Notes under the pieces: model-generated | Database searches by the model: none | Seen by the model: the letters and a program-made list of their open reading frames with translations, nothing else | What the model was told of the DNA's origin: nothing | Shown here: positions 1 to 9,073 of the stretch, piece after piece | How the letters are laid out: each line of letters starts with the position of its first letter | How positions within the stretch are numbered: position 1 is the first letter of the stretch | Source: Mariniflexile litorale | GTDB lineage: Bacteria; Bacteroidota; Bacteroidia; Flavobacteriales; Flavobacteriaceae | DNA: 64,000 bases | Assembly (NCBI RefSeq): GCF_031128465.2 | Contig: NZ_CP155618.1 | Coordinates: 691,501-755,500, forward strand | Reading direction: 5' to 3' | Translations under genes and position numbers: made by a program

Positions 1-670
1 AATCAACATGGTTGTAATCACTAGAAATGTGAACCGTTTCTAAGTGATACATCATTGTACTTCCTTTATACCAAGGCATATTCTCTGATTTATTCACCAC
101 GTTGTCACCAGCCAAAGCAGAAATAGGTATAAATTGAATATCTTTGATATCTAACTTAGATGAGAAAGCTTTAAAATCAGATACGATAGTATTGTAGATT
201 TTTTGACTATAATCGACTAAATCCATTTTGTTTACACAAACAATAGCATGAGGTATACGTAATAATGATGCTATAAAAGCATGCCTGTGTGTTTGTTCTA
301 ACATGCCTTTACGGGCATCAATTAAGATAATTGCCAAATTTGCTGTGGAAGCGCCCGTAACCATATTTCTCGTGTACTGTATATGCCCTGGAGTATCTGC
401 AACAATAAATTTACGCATAGGTGTTGCGAAATAGCGGTAAGCTACATCTATTGTAATTCCCTGCTCACGTTCAGACTTTAATCCATCAGTTAATAATGAC
501 AAATCGACGTAATCAAAGCCTTTGCTTTTACTTGACGCTTCCACAGCATCCAATTGGTCTTGAAAAATAGATTTACTATCATATAATAGTCGCCCAATTA
601 AAGTGCTTTTACCATCGTCCACACTTCCTGCTGTAGTAAAACGTAATAACTCTATATCTTGATAATTCAT
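1..670 (-). CDS. cysN: Sulfate adenylyltransferase subunit 1 (GTPase), partial
   Basis: This is the N-terminal 223 residues of the GTPase subunit of ATP sulfurylase, which couples GTP hydrolysis to APS formation with CysD. The start codon is the ATG at 670-668, and the frame is open to the left edge, so the C-terminus lies outside the window. Visible G-protein motifs are the P-loop GSVDDGKST near residue 15, the switch motif DTPGH near 93 and NKMD near 148. It begins 15 bp after cysD and is the last visible gene of the minus-strand sulfate-activation run. Some CysN proteins carry a fused APS kinase at the C-terminus. That cannot be judged here, although the separate cysC makes it less likely. 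The family call is secure. Confidence 0.96.
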   Translation of the reverse strand, partial: MNYQDIELLRFTTAGSVDDGKSTLIGRLLYDSKSIFQDQLDAVEASSKSKGFDYVDLSLLTDGLKSEREQGITIDVAYRYFATPMRKFIVADTPGHIQYTRNMVTGASTANLAIILIDARKGMLEQTHRHAFIASLLRIPHAIVCVNKMDLVDYSQKIYNTIVSDFKAFSSKLDIKDIQFIPISALAGDNVVNKSENMPWYKGSTMMYHLETVHISSDYNHVD

Positions 671-685
671 GTTCTTGGTTTAATC

Positions 686-1591
686 TTAAAAATATCCTTG
701 TTTTTTACGGTCTTCCATCGCTGTTTCGGCTCGTTTATCATCAGCGCGACCACCTCGTTCTGTTGTTCTCGTAGTAGCTATTTCTTCAATGATTTTATCA
801 AGCGTATTTGCATCTGATTCCACCGCACCAGTAATGGGCATGTCTCCACAGGTGCGGTAACGGACTGTTTTTTCTACAACAACTTCACCTTCTTTTAATT
901 TTATAAATTCTGAATTTGCTAATATGACATTGTCACGAACGACACACTCGCGTTGGTGCGAAAAGTAAAGACTAGGAAGTTCAATATTTTCAAGTTTTAT
1001 GTATTCCCAAACATCTATTTCTGTCCAATTGGAAATAGGAAAAACTCTAAAATGTTCTCCATATTTTTTTCTGCCGTTAAAAAGGTTCCATAATTCAGGT
1101 CTCTGATTTTTCGGATCCCACTGTCCAAATTCATCACGATGGGAAAAAAAACGTTCTTTGGCACGTGCTTTTTCTTCATCTCGTCTGGCACCTCCAAGAG
1201 CCGCATCTACTTTGTGTGTTTCTAAAGTATCTAGAAGGGATACAATCTGTAGTGCATTCCTAGAAGCATCTGCACCAATTTCTTCATTAACTCGACCTTT
1301 GTCTATAGCTTCTTGTACAGAGCCTACAATTAATTGTACGCCTAGTTTTTTAACCAGTTGATCTCTAAACATAATGGTTTCAGCGAAATTATGACCTGTA
1401 TCGATATGTACTAAAGGAAAAGGTATTTTTGACGGATAGAAAGCTTTTTTTGCTAAATGGGTTAATAAAATGGAATCTTTACCTCCAGAAAACAATAGTA
1501 CCGGGTTTTCAAATTGTGCGGCTATTTCACGGATGACAAAAATAGCTTCCGATTCCAATTCCTTAAGATGACTGATTATGTAGTTACTCAT
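686..1591 (-). CDS. cysD: Sulfate adenylyltransferase subunit 2
   Basis: This 301-residue cytosolic enzyme is the catalytic subunit of ATP sulfurylase. It forms adenosine 5'-phosphosulfate (APS) from ATP and sulfate together with CysN. The PP-loop motif FSGGKDS near residues 34-40 marks the ATP-pyrophosphatase fold, and the family-typical RRDEEKARAKER stretch and C-terminal GRADDKR region are present. The length is normal for the family. The start overlaps the cysC stop by 8 bp and cysN follows after 15 bp, so the genes are almost certainly co-transcribed. With cysC next to it and no APS/PAPS reductase in view, PAPS for sulfation is at least as likely an end use as assimilation. Confidence 0.97.
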   Translation of the reverse strand: MSNYIISHLKELESEAIFVIREIAAQFENPVLLFSGGKDSILLTHLAKKAFYPSKIPFPLVHIDTGHNFAETIMFRDQLVKKLGVQLIVGSVQEAIDKGRVNEEIGADASRNALQIVSLLDTLETHKVDAALGGARRDEEKARAKERFFSHRDEFGQWDPKNQRPELWNLFNGRKKYGEHFRVFPISNWTEIDVWEYIKLENIELPSLYFSHQRECVVRDNVILANSEFIKLKEGEVVVEKTVRYRTCGDMPITGAVESDANTLDKIIEEIATTRTTERGGRADDKRAETAMEDRKKQGYF

Positions 1592-2186
1592 TAATTTTTT
1601 TTATTTTTTGTGAGATATAATTCATTATTTTTTGTAGTGATACTTCTATGGTTTCATTATCCGTTATGATTTCTATATCTGCACAGGTTGGAGGTTCGTA
1701 AGGCGCATTTATGCCCGTCATATTTTGTATTTCACCTGCACGGGCTTTTTTATAAAGGCCTTTAACATCACGGCGTTCGCATTCTTCTAAGCTCGTGTTA
1801 ACGTATATTTCAATAAAATTGTCCGCACCTACCGTTTTTTTTATATTCTCTCTATCTAATAAATAAGGAGATACAAATGCACCTAATACAACGATCCCTG
1901 CATCTATAAATAAATTAGATATTTCAGCAATTCTTCGAATGTTTTCGGTTCTGTCTTCACTAGAAAAGCCTAAATTTTTGTTTATACCTCGTCGTATGTT
2001 GTCTCCATCTAAAGTATAGGTAGAGATGCCTAAGTTGTACAGTTCAACTTCTACTAAGTTAGCTAATGTAGATTTTCCTGAACCCGATAATCCAGTAAAC
2101 CAAATTAGCATAGCATTAAGCTTATGCATTTTTTGGCGATCCAATCTACTTATCTTATAATCTTGATGGATTACATTCTTGTTCAT
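1584..2186 (-). CDS. cysC: Adenylylsulfate (APS) kinase
   Basis: This protein phosphorylates APS to PAPS, the universal sulfuryl donor. I place the start at the ATG at 2186, giving 200 residues beginning MNKNVIHQDYK. The longer frame that starts at 2270 would overlap the upstream DUF2061 gene by more than 100 bp and adds a low-complexity leader. From the chosen start, the Walker A motif GLSGSGKS lies at about residues 32-39. The LDGDNIRRG stretch and the FISPY-like VSPY motif of APS kinases follow. It still overlaps the upstream gene by 32 bp and cysD by 8 bp, which indicates translational coupling. The family call is secure and the start is likely. Confidence 0.94.
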   Translation of the reverse strand: MNKNVIHQDYKISRLDRQKMHKLNAMLIWFTGLSGSGKSTLANLVEVELYNLGISTYTLDGDNIRRGINKNLGFSSEDRTENIRRIAEISNLFIDAGIVVLGAFVSPYLLDRENIKKTVGADNFIEIYVNTSLEECERRDVKGLYKKARAGEIQNMTGINAPYEPPTCADIEIITDNETIEVSLQKIMNYISQKIKKINE

Positions 2187-2622
2187 ATTGTTTTTTTTGG
2201 GATTTTGGATCTCTTTCTTTTGGGTCTCTTTTGTCCAATCCATAATTAATTCGGTACCACAATTTTTCATGAAAAAAGTATAAACTCATTTTTGTTATTA
2301 TTTCTGCACTTCCTATTTTAAGCCCTATTAGAGGATTGCCAGAAATTAACCAAGACAGCATAATGGTATCTAGAGTACCTATGGCTCTCCAAGAAAATGT
2401 TTTAATGATATGCCTGCTGTTGCTGTTTTTTATTTTTGAATTGAACCAAAGTCTTTCATGGAAGTAGTACAATATCATTTTTGTTATCAGCTCTGTAGCA
2501 CCAATCTTAACACCCGTAAATATATCTCCTGATATATACCATGATAACAAAAAGGTATCTAAAGTACCAATAGCCCGCCAAGTCATGGTTTTTGCTAAAT
2601 GACGTTTGTTAATTTTAAACAT
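2155..2622 (-). CDS. Tandem DUF2061 membrane protein in the cys operon
   Basis: This 155-residue protein consists of two similar DUF2061 units, at about residues 5-60 and 70-125. Each contains the pattern TxxWRAIGTLDTxxLSWxISG followed by GxKIGxxExITKMxLYxFHExLW. The units are hydrophobic and probably form short membrane segments. DUF2061 proteins are often encoded with sulfate-activation genes in Bacteroidota, which suggests a role in sulfate uptake or organisation of the pathway. No activity is established. It is the first gene of the cys run, 111 bp after the UDP-glucose dehydrogenase stop, and its 3' end overlaps cysC. Confidence 0.85.
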   Translation of the reverse strand: MFKINKRHLAKTMTWRAIGTLDTFLLSWYISGDIFTGVKIGATELITKMILYYFHERLWFNSKIKNSNSRHIIKTFSWRAIGTLDTIMLSWLISGNPLIGLKIGSAEIITKMSLYFFHEKLWYRINYGLDKRDPKERDPKSQKKQYEQECNPSRL

Positions 2623-2733
2623 ATAGATTATTTATAACAGAGATATTAATTGTTGGTTTTTATGCTTTTGGTTGCTTGAAACTTTACTAAAAGTATATTC
2701 CCTTTTTAAGCACTGTTATTTGGTAACCTTTAA

Positions 2734-4125
2734 TTAAACTTTACCAATACTTTTTATTTTAAAACCAATAGCTTTTAATTTTGAAGAGTCTAAAATATTT
2801 CGACCGTCAAAAACAAACGCTGGCTTGAGCATGCTTTTATAAATGCGTTCCCAATCATAATCCCTAAACTCATCCCATTCTGTTAATACAGCTATAGCAT
2901 GCGAATCTTCAAAAGCCTTATACGGATCTGGTTCAACTTTTAAATGTTTTGAATTTTTTTCTTCTGACCTTGAGTTAAGATATTTAACATCATATCGAAT
3001 TTGAGGCTCGCTAACTCTTGGATCATAAACTGATACGTTTGCGTTTTCTTCAATGAGTTGATCTGCCACATAGATAGCGGCAGATTCTCTAGTATCATTA
3101 GTATCCTTTTTAAAAGCCCAGCCTAAAAAGGCTATTTTCTTGCCTGAAACAGTATTATACAACGTTTTAATAATATTTGTAGCAAATCGTGTGCGCTGAT
3201 GGTTATTCATAATAATAACCTGTTCCCAATAACTCGCTACTTCTTCTAGGCCTAATGATTTTGAAATATATACTAAATTCAGAATATCTTTTTGAAAGCA
3301 AGATCCTCCAAAACCAACTGAAGCTTGGATAAACTTAGAACCAATTCTACTATCCATACCAACAGCTTTAGAAACCTCTACTATATTTGCACCTGTGGCT
3401 TCACATAATTCAGATAATGAATTTATAGAAGATATTCGTTGAGCCAAAAATGCATTTGCTGTTAATTTAGATAACTCTGAAGACCATAAGCTAGTTGTAA
3501 TTATTTTATCTTTAGGTACCCAAGAACTATAAATATCCACTAACGATTGGATAGCCATTTGCCCTTCAGGTGTTTCATTTCCTCCAATTAATATTCTGTC
3601 TGGAGATTCTAAATCCGCAATAGCGGTACCTTCTGCCAAAAACTCGGGATTAGATAATATCTGAAAAGACACACCGTTTCCTGTATTGTCCAAAATGTTT
3701 TGGATGGTTTCAGCGGTTCTTACAGGAAGTGTTGATTTTTCAACAATAATTTTATTTGTTTGTGAAACCATAGCAATTTGGCGTGCACATAATTCTATAT
3801 ATTTCAAATCAGCAGCCATTCCTTTACCAACTCCGTAGGTTTTGGTAGGAGTGTTTACAGATATAAAAATCATTTGAGCTTCATCAATAGCTTTATCAAC
3901 ATCAGTAGAGAAAAATAAGTTTCGTCCTCGAGCCTTTTCTACTACTTCACTTAAACCTGGCTCATAAATTGGCAATTTGTGTAAATCAGAATCATTCCAG
4001 TCTTTAATACGTTGCACATTTAAATCAACTACTGTAACTTTAATATGTGGATTCTTTAAAGCGATGACCGCCATTGTAGGACCTCCTACATAACCAGCTC
4101 CAATACAACAAATATTTTCTATCAT
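2734..4125 (-). CDS. ugd: UDP-glucose 6-dehydrogenase
   Basis: This 463-residue cytosolic enzyme oxidises UDP-glucose to UDP-glucuronate with two NAD+. The N-terminal Rossmann motif GAGYVGGPT is at residues 9-17. The catalytic cysteine sits in [10 protein letters not shown] at residue 276, and the [11 protein letters not shown] segment lies near 163. Length and motifs resemble the eukaryote-like UGDH subfamily rather than the shorter bacterial Ugd. It follows a cytidylyltransferase gene by 15 bp and precedes the sulfate-activation genes. I infer that it feeds uronic acid into the surface polysaccharide served by this cluster. Confidence 0.96.
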   Translation of the reverse strand: MIENICCIGAGYVGGPTMAVIALKNPHIKVTVVDLNVQRIKDWNDSDLHKLPIYEPGLSEVVEKARGRNLFFSTDVDKAIDEAQMIFISVNTPTKTYGVGKGMAADLKYIELCARQIAMVSQTNKIIVEKSTLPVRTAETIQNILDNTGNGVSFQILSNPEFLAEGTAIADLESPDRILIGGNETPEGQMAIQSLVDIYSSWVPKDKIITTSLWSSELSKLTANAFLAQRISSINSLSELCEATGANIVEVSKAVGMDSRIGSKFIQASVGFGGSCFQKDILNLVYISKSLGLEEVASYWEQVIIMNNHQRTRFATNIIKTLYNTVSGKKIAFLGWAFKKDTNDTRESAAIYVADQLIEENANVSVYDPRVSEPQIRYDVKYLNSRSEEKNSKHLKVEPDPYKAFEDSHAIAVLTEWDEFRDYDWERIYKSMLKPAFVFDGRNILDSSKLKAIGFKIKSIGKV

Positions 4126-4140
4126 TTACTCTTTTTAAGT

Positions 4141-4566
4141 TTATTTATTTAACAACCAACTTGAAGATTGAATTTTATCACCCATACCATCTACAAGTAA
4201 AATATTCAGTTCTTCACATATATTTTTTTCTGGAATTGTATCATTGTTTTGATCACCGCCATTAGCAAACATTAAATCATAAGAGTCAGATGAAAGATCA
4301 TGAATTTTAGCTATTGTTTGAATCACGGTTCGATCTTTATCAATTGATAAAAAACATTCATCAACAACTTTAAGATTTTCAATAATAAACAGACGTTCAT
4401 CTTCCAATTGAAATTCTTTAGACTCTTTTAACTGTCTTTGCACATCATTATTTACTATTACAAACAATTTGTCTGCTTGAGATTTTGCATTGTTAAAATA
4501 CTCGATGTGTCCTTTATGTAAAGGATTAAAATAACCGCTTACGATTACTGCCTTAGGTTTACTCAT
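4141..4566 (-). CDS. Cytidylyltransferase-like nucleotidyltransferase
   Basis: This 141-residue member of the nucleotidyltransferase superfamily probably transfers CMP or AMP to a phosphorylated small molecule. The signature GYFNPLHKGHIEYF near residues 11-24 includes the HxGH motif that binds the nucleotide triphosphate. A C-terminal SSSWLL segment stands where related enzymes have the ISST motif. It resembles RfaE C-terminal and glycerol-3-phosphate cytidylyltransferase folds, but the substrate is not determinable. It lies 15 bp upstream of ugd and is the second such gene in the cluster. Confidence 0.82.
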   Translation of the reverse strand: MSKPKAVIVSGYFNPLHKGHIEYFNNAKSQADKLFVIVNNDVQRQLKESKEFQLEDERLFIIENLKVVDECFLSIDKDRTVIQTIAKIHDLSSDSYDLMFANGGDQNNDTIPEKNICEELNILLVDGMGDKIQSSSWLLNK

Positions 4567-4593
4567 TTCAAATTAAAAATTAATTCTATTCTG

Positions 4594-4618
4594 TTTATTA
4601 TTATTATTATTATTATTA
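4594..4618. repeat. (ATT)n microsatellite
   Basis: A run of about eight TTA/ATT units lies just upstream of the cytidylyltransferase start at 4566. The rest of the 4567-4784 spacer shows no convincing gene. Slipped-strand length change here could alter the spacing of the upstream untranslated region, but this is only a possibility. Confidence 0.6.
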
Positions 4619-4784
4619 AGCATAGCCCGTTATTACTATACATAGCTTGTTTTCAATATTTTATAGTATTTCAAATAATAGCCCCCGTGTAGAACTGATT
4701 CATGATATTAATGCCTTTACTACTCATTAAGAACAACATCATATCACAGGCACGGATATCAAACGTTATAAATGGCGTTGTTCT

Positions 4785-4940
4785 TTAGTCTTCAAAATAA
4801 CCATAAACATCAGAACTACATGAATAACATAATTGTCCAGCTCCCTTTATATAATTAACCCGCTCATTAATTGGAGTATTCGTAGGATATAATGTTTCGC
4901 TACCACATAGTACACAAACATCATTAGCTAGATTGGACAT
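4785..4940 (-). CDS. Small zinc-ribbon protein, 51 residues
   Basis: An ATG at 4940-4938 opens a 51-codon frame that ends in TAA at 4787-4785. The protein has two CxxC knuckles, C9-V-L-C12 and C38-Y-S-C41, spaced 25 residues apart as in a zinc ribbon. It has no signal peptide or membrane segment and ends in an acidic, aromatic tail (YGYFED). It lies 14 bp downstream of the glycerol-3-phosphate cytidylyltransferase gene on the same strand, so it is probably co-transcribed. I do not recognise the family. It could be a regulator, or a metal-binding partner of the neighbouring enzymes. Confidence 0.65.
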   Translation of the reverse strand: MSNLANDVCVLCGSETLYPTNTPINERVNYIKGAGQLCYSCSSDVYGYFED

Positions 4941-4954
4941 GCTTTTTTTATTAC

Positions 4955-5416
4955 TTAAGAAGCATTCATAGTCTTAGAAGAGTTTGACTTCCCTTTACTT
5001 TTCTCAATTTCTTTTTGTGCTATTTGATTTCTTAGTAGAGTAGAAGAGAAACGATGTTCTCTCTTATTGAAATATAATATTATACCATTTTCACGGCAAT
5101 AATCACTGCCAGTAAAGTTTTTATCTTTATACTCATCTCCTACAATACGAATATCAATTTTAAAACTCTGTAGTATATCTAATAAGTCTTGTTCGGTTGC
5201 ATATGGAATAATTTCATCAATATACTTACAACCTTTAAGTTGTATATAACGTTCTACAACCGTTTGAATTGGTTTGTTTTTTTCAGGTCGGTCAACAGTA
5301 GGGTCGGTTTGTAGTCCCACTATTAAATAATCACATTGTATTTTTGCCTCTTCTAACATTTTGATGTGACCAGAATGCAACAAATCAAAAGCACTAAAAG
5401 TTATACCTATTCTCAT
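4955..5416 (-). CDS. Glycerol-3-phosphate cytidylyltransferase-like protein
   Basis: This 153-residue enzyme resembles TagD/GCT proteins, which make CDP-glycerol from CTP and glycerol 3-phosphate. The visible motifs are TFSAFDLLHSGHIKML (HxGH) near residues 6-21, the VERYIQL segment near 54 and a C-terminal FSSTLLRNQI corresponding to the RTxGISTT region. The TagD family fits better than ADP-heptose synthases, but the acceptor could be another polyol phosphate. It lies first after the antiterminator leader region and is followed by the zinc-ribbon gene after 14 bp. Confidence 0.85.
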   Translation of the reverse strand: MRIGITFSAFDLLHSGHIKMLEEAKIQCDYLIVGLQTDPTVDRPEKNKPIQTVVERYIQLKGCKYIDEIIPYATEQDLLDILQSFKIDIRIVGDEYKDKNFTGSDYCRENGIILYFNKREHRFSSTLLRNQIAQKEIEKSKGKSNSSKTMNAS

Positions 5417-5730
5417 TTTATTTTAAAATTTATTCATTATGATTATTTTGTAGGGATTAGATATTTCTTCACAAAAACTTAAAATATATAAGTATTAAAT
5501 CCTGAAACATACAACTCCACTATTATATATTATTTCTCTTAAACAAACTATATCAATGTTTTTTTCATATTTATTCATAGCTTCGCTACTACCAGTCACA
5601 TATTTGTACTTATGGATGTTTTAATTTATAATTACCAAATGATAATTCATTTAGATACTTTCTAAATGAAATCATTAAATATTTGGACAAATGGTTTAAT
5701 CTAAGACAATATTTATGTCCTTTAAGAGTG
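5417..5730 (-). other. Leader/spacer after the upxY-like gene
   Basis: This 314-bp AT-rich stretch separates the antiterminator gene from the cytidylyltransferase. I see no gene in it. A perfect 10-bp inverted repeat with a 5-nt loop lies at 5646-5670 (TTCATTTAGA / TCTAAATGAA). It lacks a following T-run on the minus strand, so it is not a standard intrinsic terminator. It could be a pause or processing structure. Confidence 0.45.
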
Positions 5731-6207
5731 CTACTGTTTTTTCAAAGTCAACTTTAAGGTATACCCTAAGCTTTCTAAGACCACCCAGAATACATTATTA
5801 GATACTCTTTGTATAACTCCTGTTCTATTTGAAAAACCAAATCGAGTTAAATCTATATGCTTACCCAATTTTATTTCCTCTACTTCATGTGAGATAATAT
5901 TTTCGTTATGGGAAATACTAAGAAGTTGTTCAACTTCAAACTCTTTAACTATAGCGGGCTTACCTAACCAAAATAAATACCTAATAGTCCCTGGCACTGA
6001 AAAAACTTTATCTCTATTGATTTCTTTTGTCTTTATTAAAACAATAGAACTTATTAAAGGAACAGCTATCTTCTTCTTTCTATCACTCCATTGTTTTAGT
6101 TCTATTCTATAAGGACAAAAAGCTTCAAGTTCTAAATCAAGCTTGTTTAAATAATCTTGAACTTTAAACTCTTGTTTAGATTTTACGTATAAAACATACC
6201 AATTCAT
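5731..6207 (-). CDS. UpxY/NusG-type transcription antiterminator
   Basis: This 158-residue protein has a NusG N-terminal (NGN) domain at about residues 1-95, starting MNWYVLYVKSKQE. A C-terminal KOW-like segment at about 105-158 contains the NRTGVIQRV stretch. It matches the UpxY-type specialised NusG paralogues that head capsular and exopolysaccharide loci in Bacteroidota and stop premature termination there. It is the first gene of the minus-strand polysaccharide-precursor run. A TAnnTTTG-type -7 element (TATTTTTG, minus strand, 6279-6272) lies about 65 bp upstream of the ATG, without a clear -33 element. Confidence 0.88.
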   Translation of the reverse strand: MNWYVLYVKSKQEFKVQDYLNKLDLELEAFCPYRIELKQWSDRKKKIAVPLISSIVLIKTKEINRDKVFSVPGTIRYLFWLGKPAIVKEFEVEQLLSISHNENIISHEVEEIKLGKHIDLTRFGFSNRTGVIQRVSNNVFWVVLESLGYTLKLTLKKQ

Positions 6208-7090
6208 ATTTCTATCTAATTAAATACAACCAAATGTGCCAGAAACAACTTATCTAAGGTCTTATTTGATTCAAAAATAGATGACTAACGAGGCTCTTTG
6301 CTCATTTTTGTAATAGATGAAGAAATAAAATAATAAATGCAATCTATCAGACATAAAAGAAATTTGGAGTGTTAACGCAAAATAAGTAAGCTGCATCAAC
6401 AAATTAAAAACAGGACAGGAATACTGATTAATAAACGACTCATTTAGTTCTAAAAACCTAAGCCAATAATTAGAGTTATAACTTTAATCTGAATATAAAA
6501 ACTTTAAGACCCTTTATAAAAGCAAATATCAATAACATAAAAAAATGCAATACAGAAAGTACTTAAAAAATAAGCTGTTCTATTAAGTTATCTCTAATTA
6601 AAAGGCAGATGAGTTGGGACAGATTTCGCGGTGAGCTTAAAAATCAAACTAAGATTAAAAAATATATTCAGTAAATCTAAAAGGAACCTCCGCAAACCAA
6701 TTACATTTAAGTAAAAGTTGGACCAAACAAATTTTATAATTCTTAATTCTATAATGATAAATAAACACAAATGCATTCACAGAATCTTAAAATTCCAAAT
6801 GAAAGTTTTGAGAGAAAAATTTAAGTTATTTTAATATAAAATTCTAATTTTTTAGATTAACTAGAATGGTTGTTAAAAACGCAACAATTGCAATTAATCA
6901 ACCATTTAACTTTATATTAAATGGTCTTGGACATTCTTTGTATAAATCTTAATAGAGATTATACTGAAAATGGAGCCTTTATTTAATAAAGACAAATTCG
7001 CCTTTCTGCAACTATAAAGAAATAAAAAAACATTAAATTATGAACAGGACAATTTAACTAATCGCAACTTGTTTTAATTATAAATATTGA
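6208..7090. other. Gene-poor spacer
   Basis: This stretch of about 880 bp is very AT-rich and holds no credible gene. A 60-codon minus-strand frame at 6594-6776 has no family-like features and is probably chance. The only useful signal is the possible upxY promoter near 6272-6279. Confidence 0.5.
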
Positions 7091-7420
7091 CTAATAATAT
7101 AAAAACTCTTTTACATGAGAAAACCTCCTATTAGATATGGGAATAATATTATTTTCAGACAAAATACAGTACTGACCATCACCTTCTCTTATAATATTTT
7201 TTAAATAAGATACGTTCACTACAAAACTATTATGAATCCTTAAAAAATAATTATTTTCAAATAATTTTTCATAATACCCCAAATTTTTACAAACTAATAT
7301 TTTGGTTTTGTCGTTTAAATAAATTGAGGTATATCTCCCAGAAGACTTTAAATATAAAATTTTAGATACTTCTAATACTTTAATTCCATTATACGCATTA
7401 ACGGCAATATATTTAGGCAT
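7091..7420 (-). CDS. Standalone LytTR DNA-binding protein (copy 1)
   Basis: This 109-residue protein is essentially one LytTR DNA-binding domain. The motifs ILYLKSSGRYTSIYL, CKNLGYYEKLF, FLRIHNSFVVNVSYL and the C-terminal PISNRRFSHVKEFL are typical. There is no receiver domain, transmembrane segment or signal peptide. LytTR domains bind DNA through beta strands and usually sit behind a response-regulator receiver, so regulation here must come from a partner or from expression level. It lies 42 bp after the 258-residue orphan gene on the same strand and is closely similar to the second copy at 9074-9421. Confidence 0.88.
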   Translation of the reverse strand: MPKYIAVNAYNGIKVLEVSKILYLKSSGRYTSIYLNDKTKILVCKNLGYYEKLFENNYFLRIHNSFVVNVSYLKNIIREGDGQYCILSENNIIPISNRRFSHVKEFLYY

Positions 7421-7462
7421 TTATATATAAATTTAGTATGAATATTTGTTTTGATATAAAAA

Positions 7463-8239
7463 TTAGATTAGTACACATTCCGCGAAAAAAAGTTTATTTT
7501 CCAATTCATTATAGTAATTTATAAGATTAAAGTAAATACTAAGTCTCTTCTCTTTGTCTGTCATATCTAAAGCCTGATAATTTGAAATAATATTTATCTT
7601 TACTTCTTCCTTTATTGCCTTTTGTAAGTCCTCATATTCTGGAACAAAGATGTCTTTTTCTATTAGTTGTAGTTCAAAAACACGTCTGATAACATTAAAG
7701 AAATTATTAACTTTTAATCTTCGTATGAGTGCTTTTTCAATTTTGAAATTAGTCAATATCGATTCATCAAATTCGGACAAATCACACCTCAAACTATGGA
7801 AAACCCTGTGTTTACAATACTCAATTTCTTCTAGACTTAAAACAAAACTTATTTTCGAACAATCTTTTTTAATGAAAATTCCTTGAGATTTTATAATAAA
7901 TTCATTTAACAAACCATCTAAATCATTACTACTTTTAATTTTTAAAAGATCTAAAATTTTGAGATTGTCGTAAATATACTGTGAATGTGATAAAGCTAAA
8001 TTTTTTATTTCGTCCTTTACCAAATCGTAACGATTGATATGACCATTAGCTATTGCAAATAAAATTGTTTGAAATAAATCATAGGTATTATACTTAAAAA
8101 ATAAATTACTTATAATTAAATGGTATTTTTCATGGTCAATTTCCAATAGCTTCTGAATATCAGGTTCTGAATAATCTAAGACAAGTGTTTTTAGTACAGC
8201 TGACTCTAAAAAATCTAACTTCATTAATTGCAGGTTCAT
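7463..8239 (-). CDS. Unrecognised protein with possible N-terminal GerE-like HTH
   Basis: This 258-residue cytosolic-looking protein has no signal peptide and is predicted by eye to be almost wholly helical. Residues 12-60 follow the spacing of a LuxR/GerE helix-turn-helix (VLKTLVLDYSEPDIQKLL, then IISNLFFKYN and an IL-rich helix). The remainder is not recognised. It is upstream of, and probably co-transcribed with, the LytTR gene 42 bp away. A regulatory pair is a reasonable inference but unproven. The start at 8239 has in-frame alternatives at residue 6. Confidence 0.6.
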   Translation of the reverse strand: MNLQLMKLDFLESAVLKTLVLDYSEPDIQKLLEIDHEKYHLIISNLFFKYNTYDLFQTILFAIANGHINRYDLVKDEIKNLALSHSQYIYDNLKILDLLKIKSSNDLDGLLNEFIIKSQGIFIKKDCSKISFVLSLEEIEYCKHRVFHSLRCDLSEFDESILTNFKIEKALIRRLKVNNFFNVIRRVFELQLIEKDIFVPEYEDLQKAIKEEVKINIISNYQALDMTDKEKRLSIYFNLINYYNELENKLFFAECVLI

Positions 8240-8644
8240 TCGTATTTATAATTACTGATTTCATCATAAAAATATCAAACCGAATTAATAAACTAACATA
8301 AAAAATATGAGCGAACTATTATTGTAATAAACGACGATATTTTATAATAAATGAAAAAAACGATACATGAAGACAAAACATTCAAGTACTTTTATTCTAG
8401 TCCAAAATACTTAATAGTTAATTTTTTTTGATTACCGAATCTTTCAATAATATATTTTTATATGAGAGTTGAAATGATTTTTATTCAATTAAATTTATTA
8501 AATTTATTAAATCAATAAAAAATTATACATATAATATGAATATTATTTATTACTGAACCATTTTAGTTAAAATTAACATTACAATTATTTATAATGTTAG
8601 TTTTATTAAAACTCTAATTTTATTATTAAAATAACCCCAGTTAT
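8240..8644. other. Divergent intergenic region
   Basis: This AT-rich spacer of 405 bp lies between the minus-strand orphan gene and the plus-strand gene at 8645. It must hold promoters for both, but I could not find a TTTG/TAnnTTTG pair with correct spacing. No RNA gene or further coding frame is evident. Confidence 0.4.
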
Positions 8645-9019
8645 ATGAAAGAACCTACGAACTTTTTTTATTATTATAAGATTGCTAACTTATGTGGAGA
8701 AGACAATTTAAGGGAAAAGGAAATTCTAGAAAATTATGCACTAGATCTAGGTATTTGCAAAAAGCAACTAGATAATTCTATTCATAATACTTATGATTTA
8801 GACGAATCATTAACTTCCAATTTAAAATTTCTTTATGAATTATATATTTCGGTAAGTAAACGTTATGAAATTGATGAAGAATTAAATGAAATATTAAAAA
8901 AGTACTGTGCTAAGGTTGGCTTTTTCGATAGTAATATCCAAGAATTATCTGAAATTTTAATTGTTAATGCTAAAAAAAACACTTTATTTAAAGATTTACT
9001 CAATTCTTTAAGAGTCTAG
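8645..9019 (+). CDS. Hypothetical acidic helical protein, 124 residues
   Basis: The frame opens with ATG at 8645 and ends with TAG at 9017-9019. The protein is rich in Leu, Glu, Asp and Lys, appears all-helical, and has no signal peptide or membrane segment. Two stretches (residues 20-40 and 75-95) both end in a K-C-based motif (GICKKQL and KYCAKVGF), so a weak internal repeat is possible. I do not recognise a family. It sits between the two LytTR genes and converges on the second one, which suggests it belongs to the same accessory module. Confidence 0.55.
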   Translation: MKEPTNFFYYYKIANLCGEDNLREKEILENYALDLGICKKQLDNSIHNTYDLDESLTSNLKFLYELYISVSKRYEIDEELNEILKKYCAKVGFFDSNIQELSEILIVNAKKNTLFKDLLNSLRV

Positions 9020-9073
9020 AGAGCTTCTACATAACTCAAATTTCATTCTGTTTTAATTTAATTAAAACCTCCT

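Noticed and set aside
4621-4784. Possible extension of the 51-residue zinc-ribbon frame past its TAA for another 36 codons
   Set aside because: An open stretch of this length is expected by chance, and there is no recoding signal or recognisable domain.
6594-6776. 60-codon minus-strand frame in the upxY upstream spacer
   Set aside because: Composition is that of translated AT-rich non-coding DNA. There is no ribosome-binding context, family motif or neighbour support.
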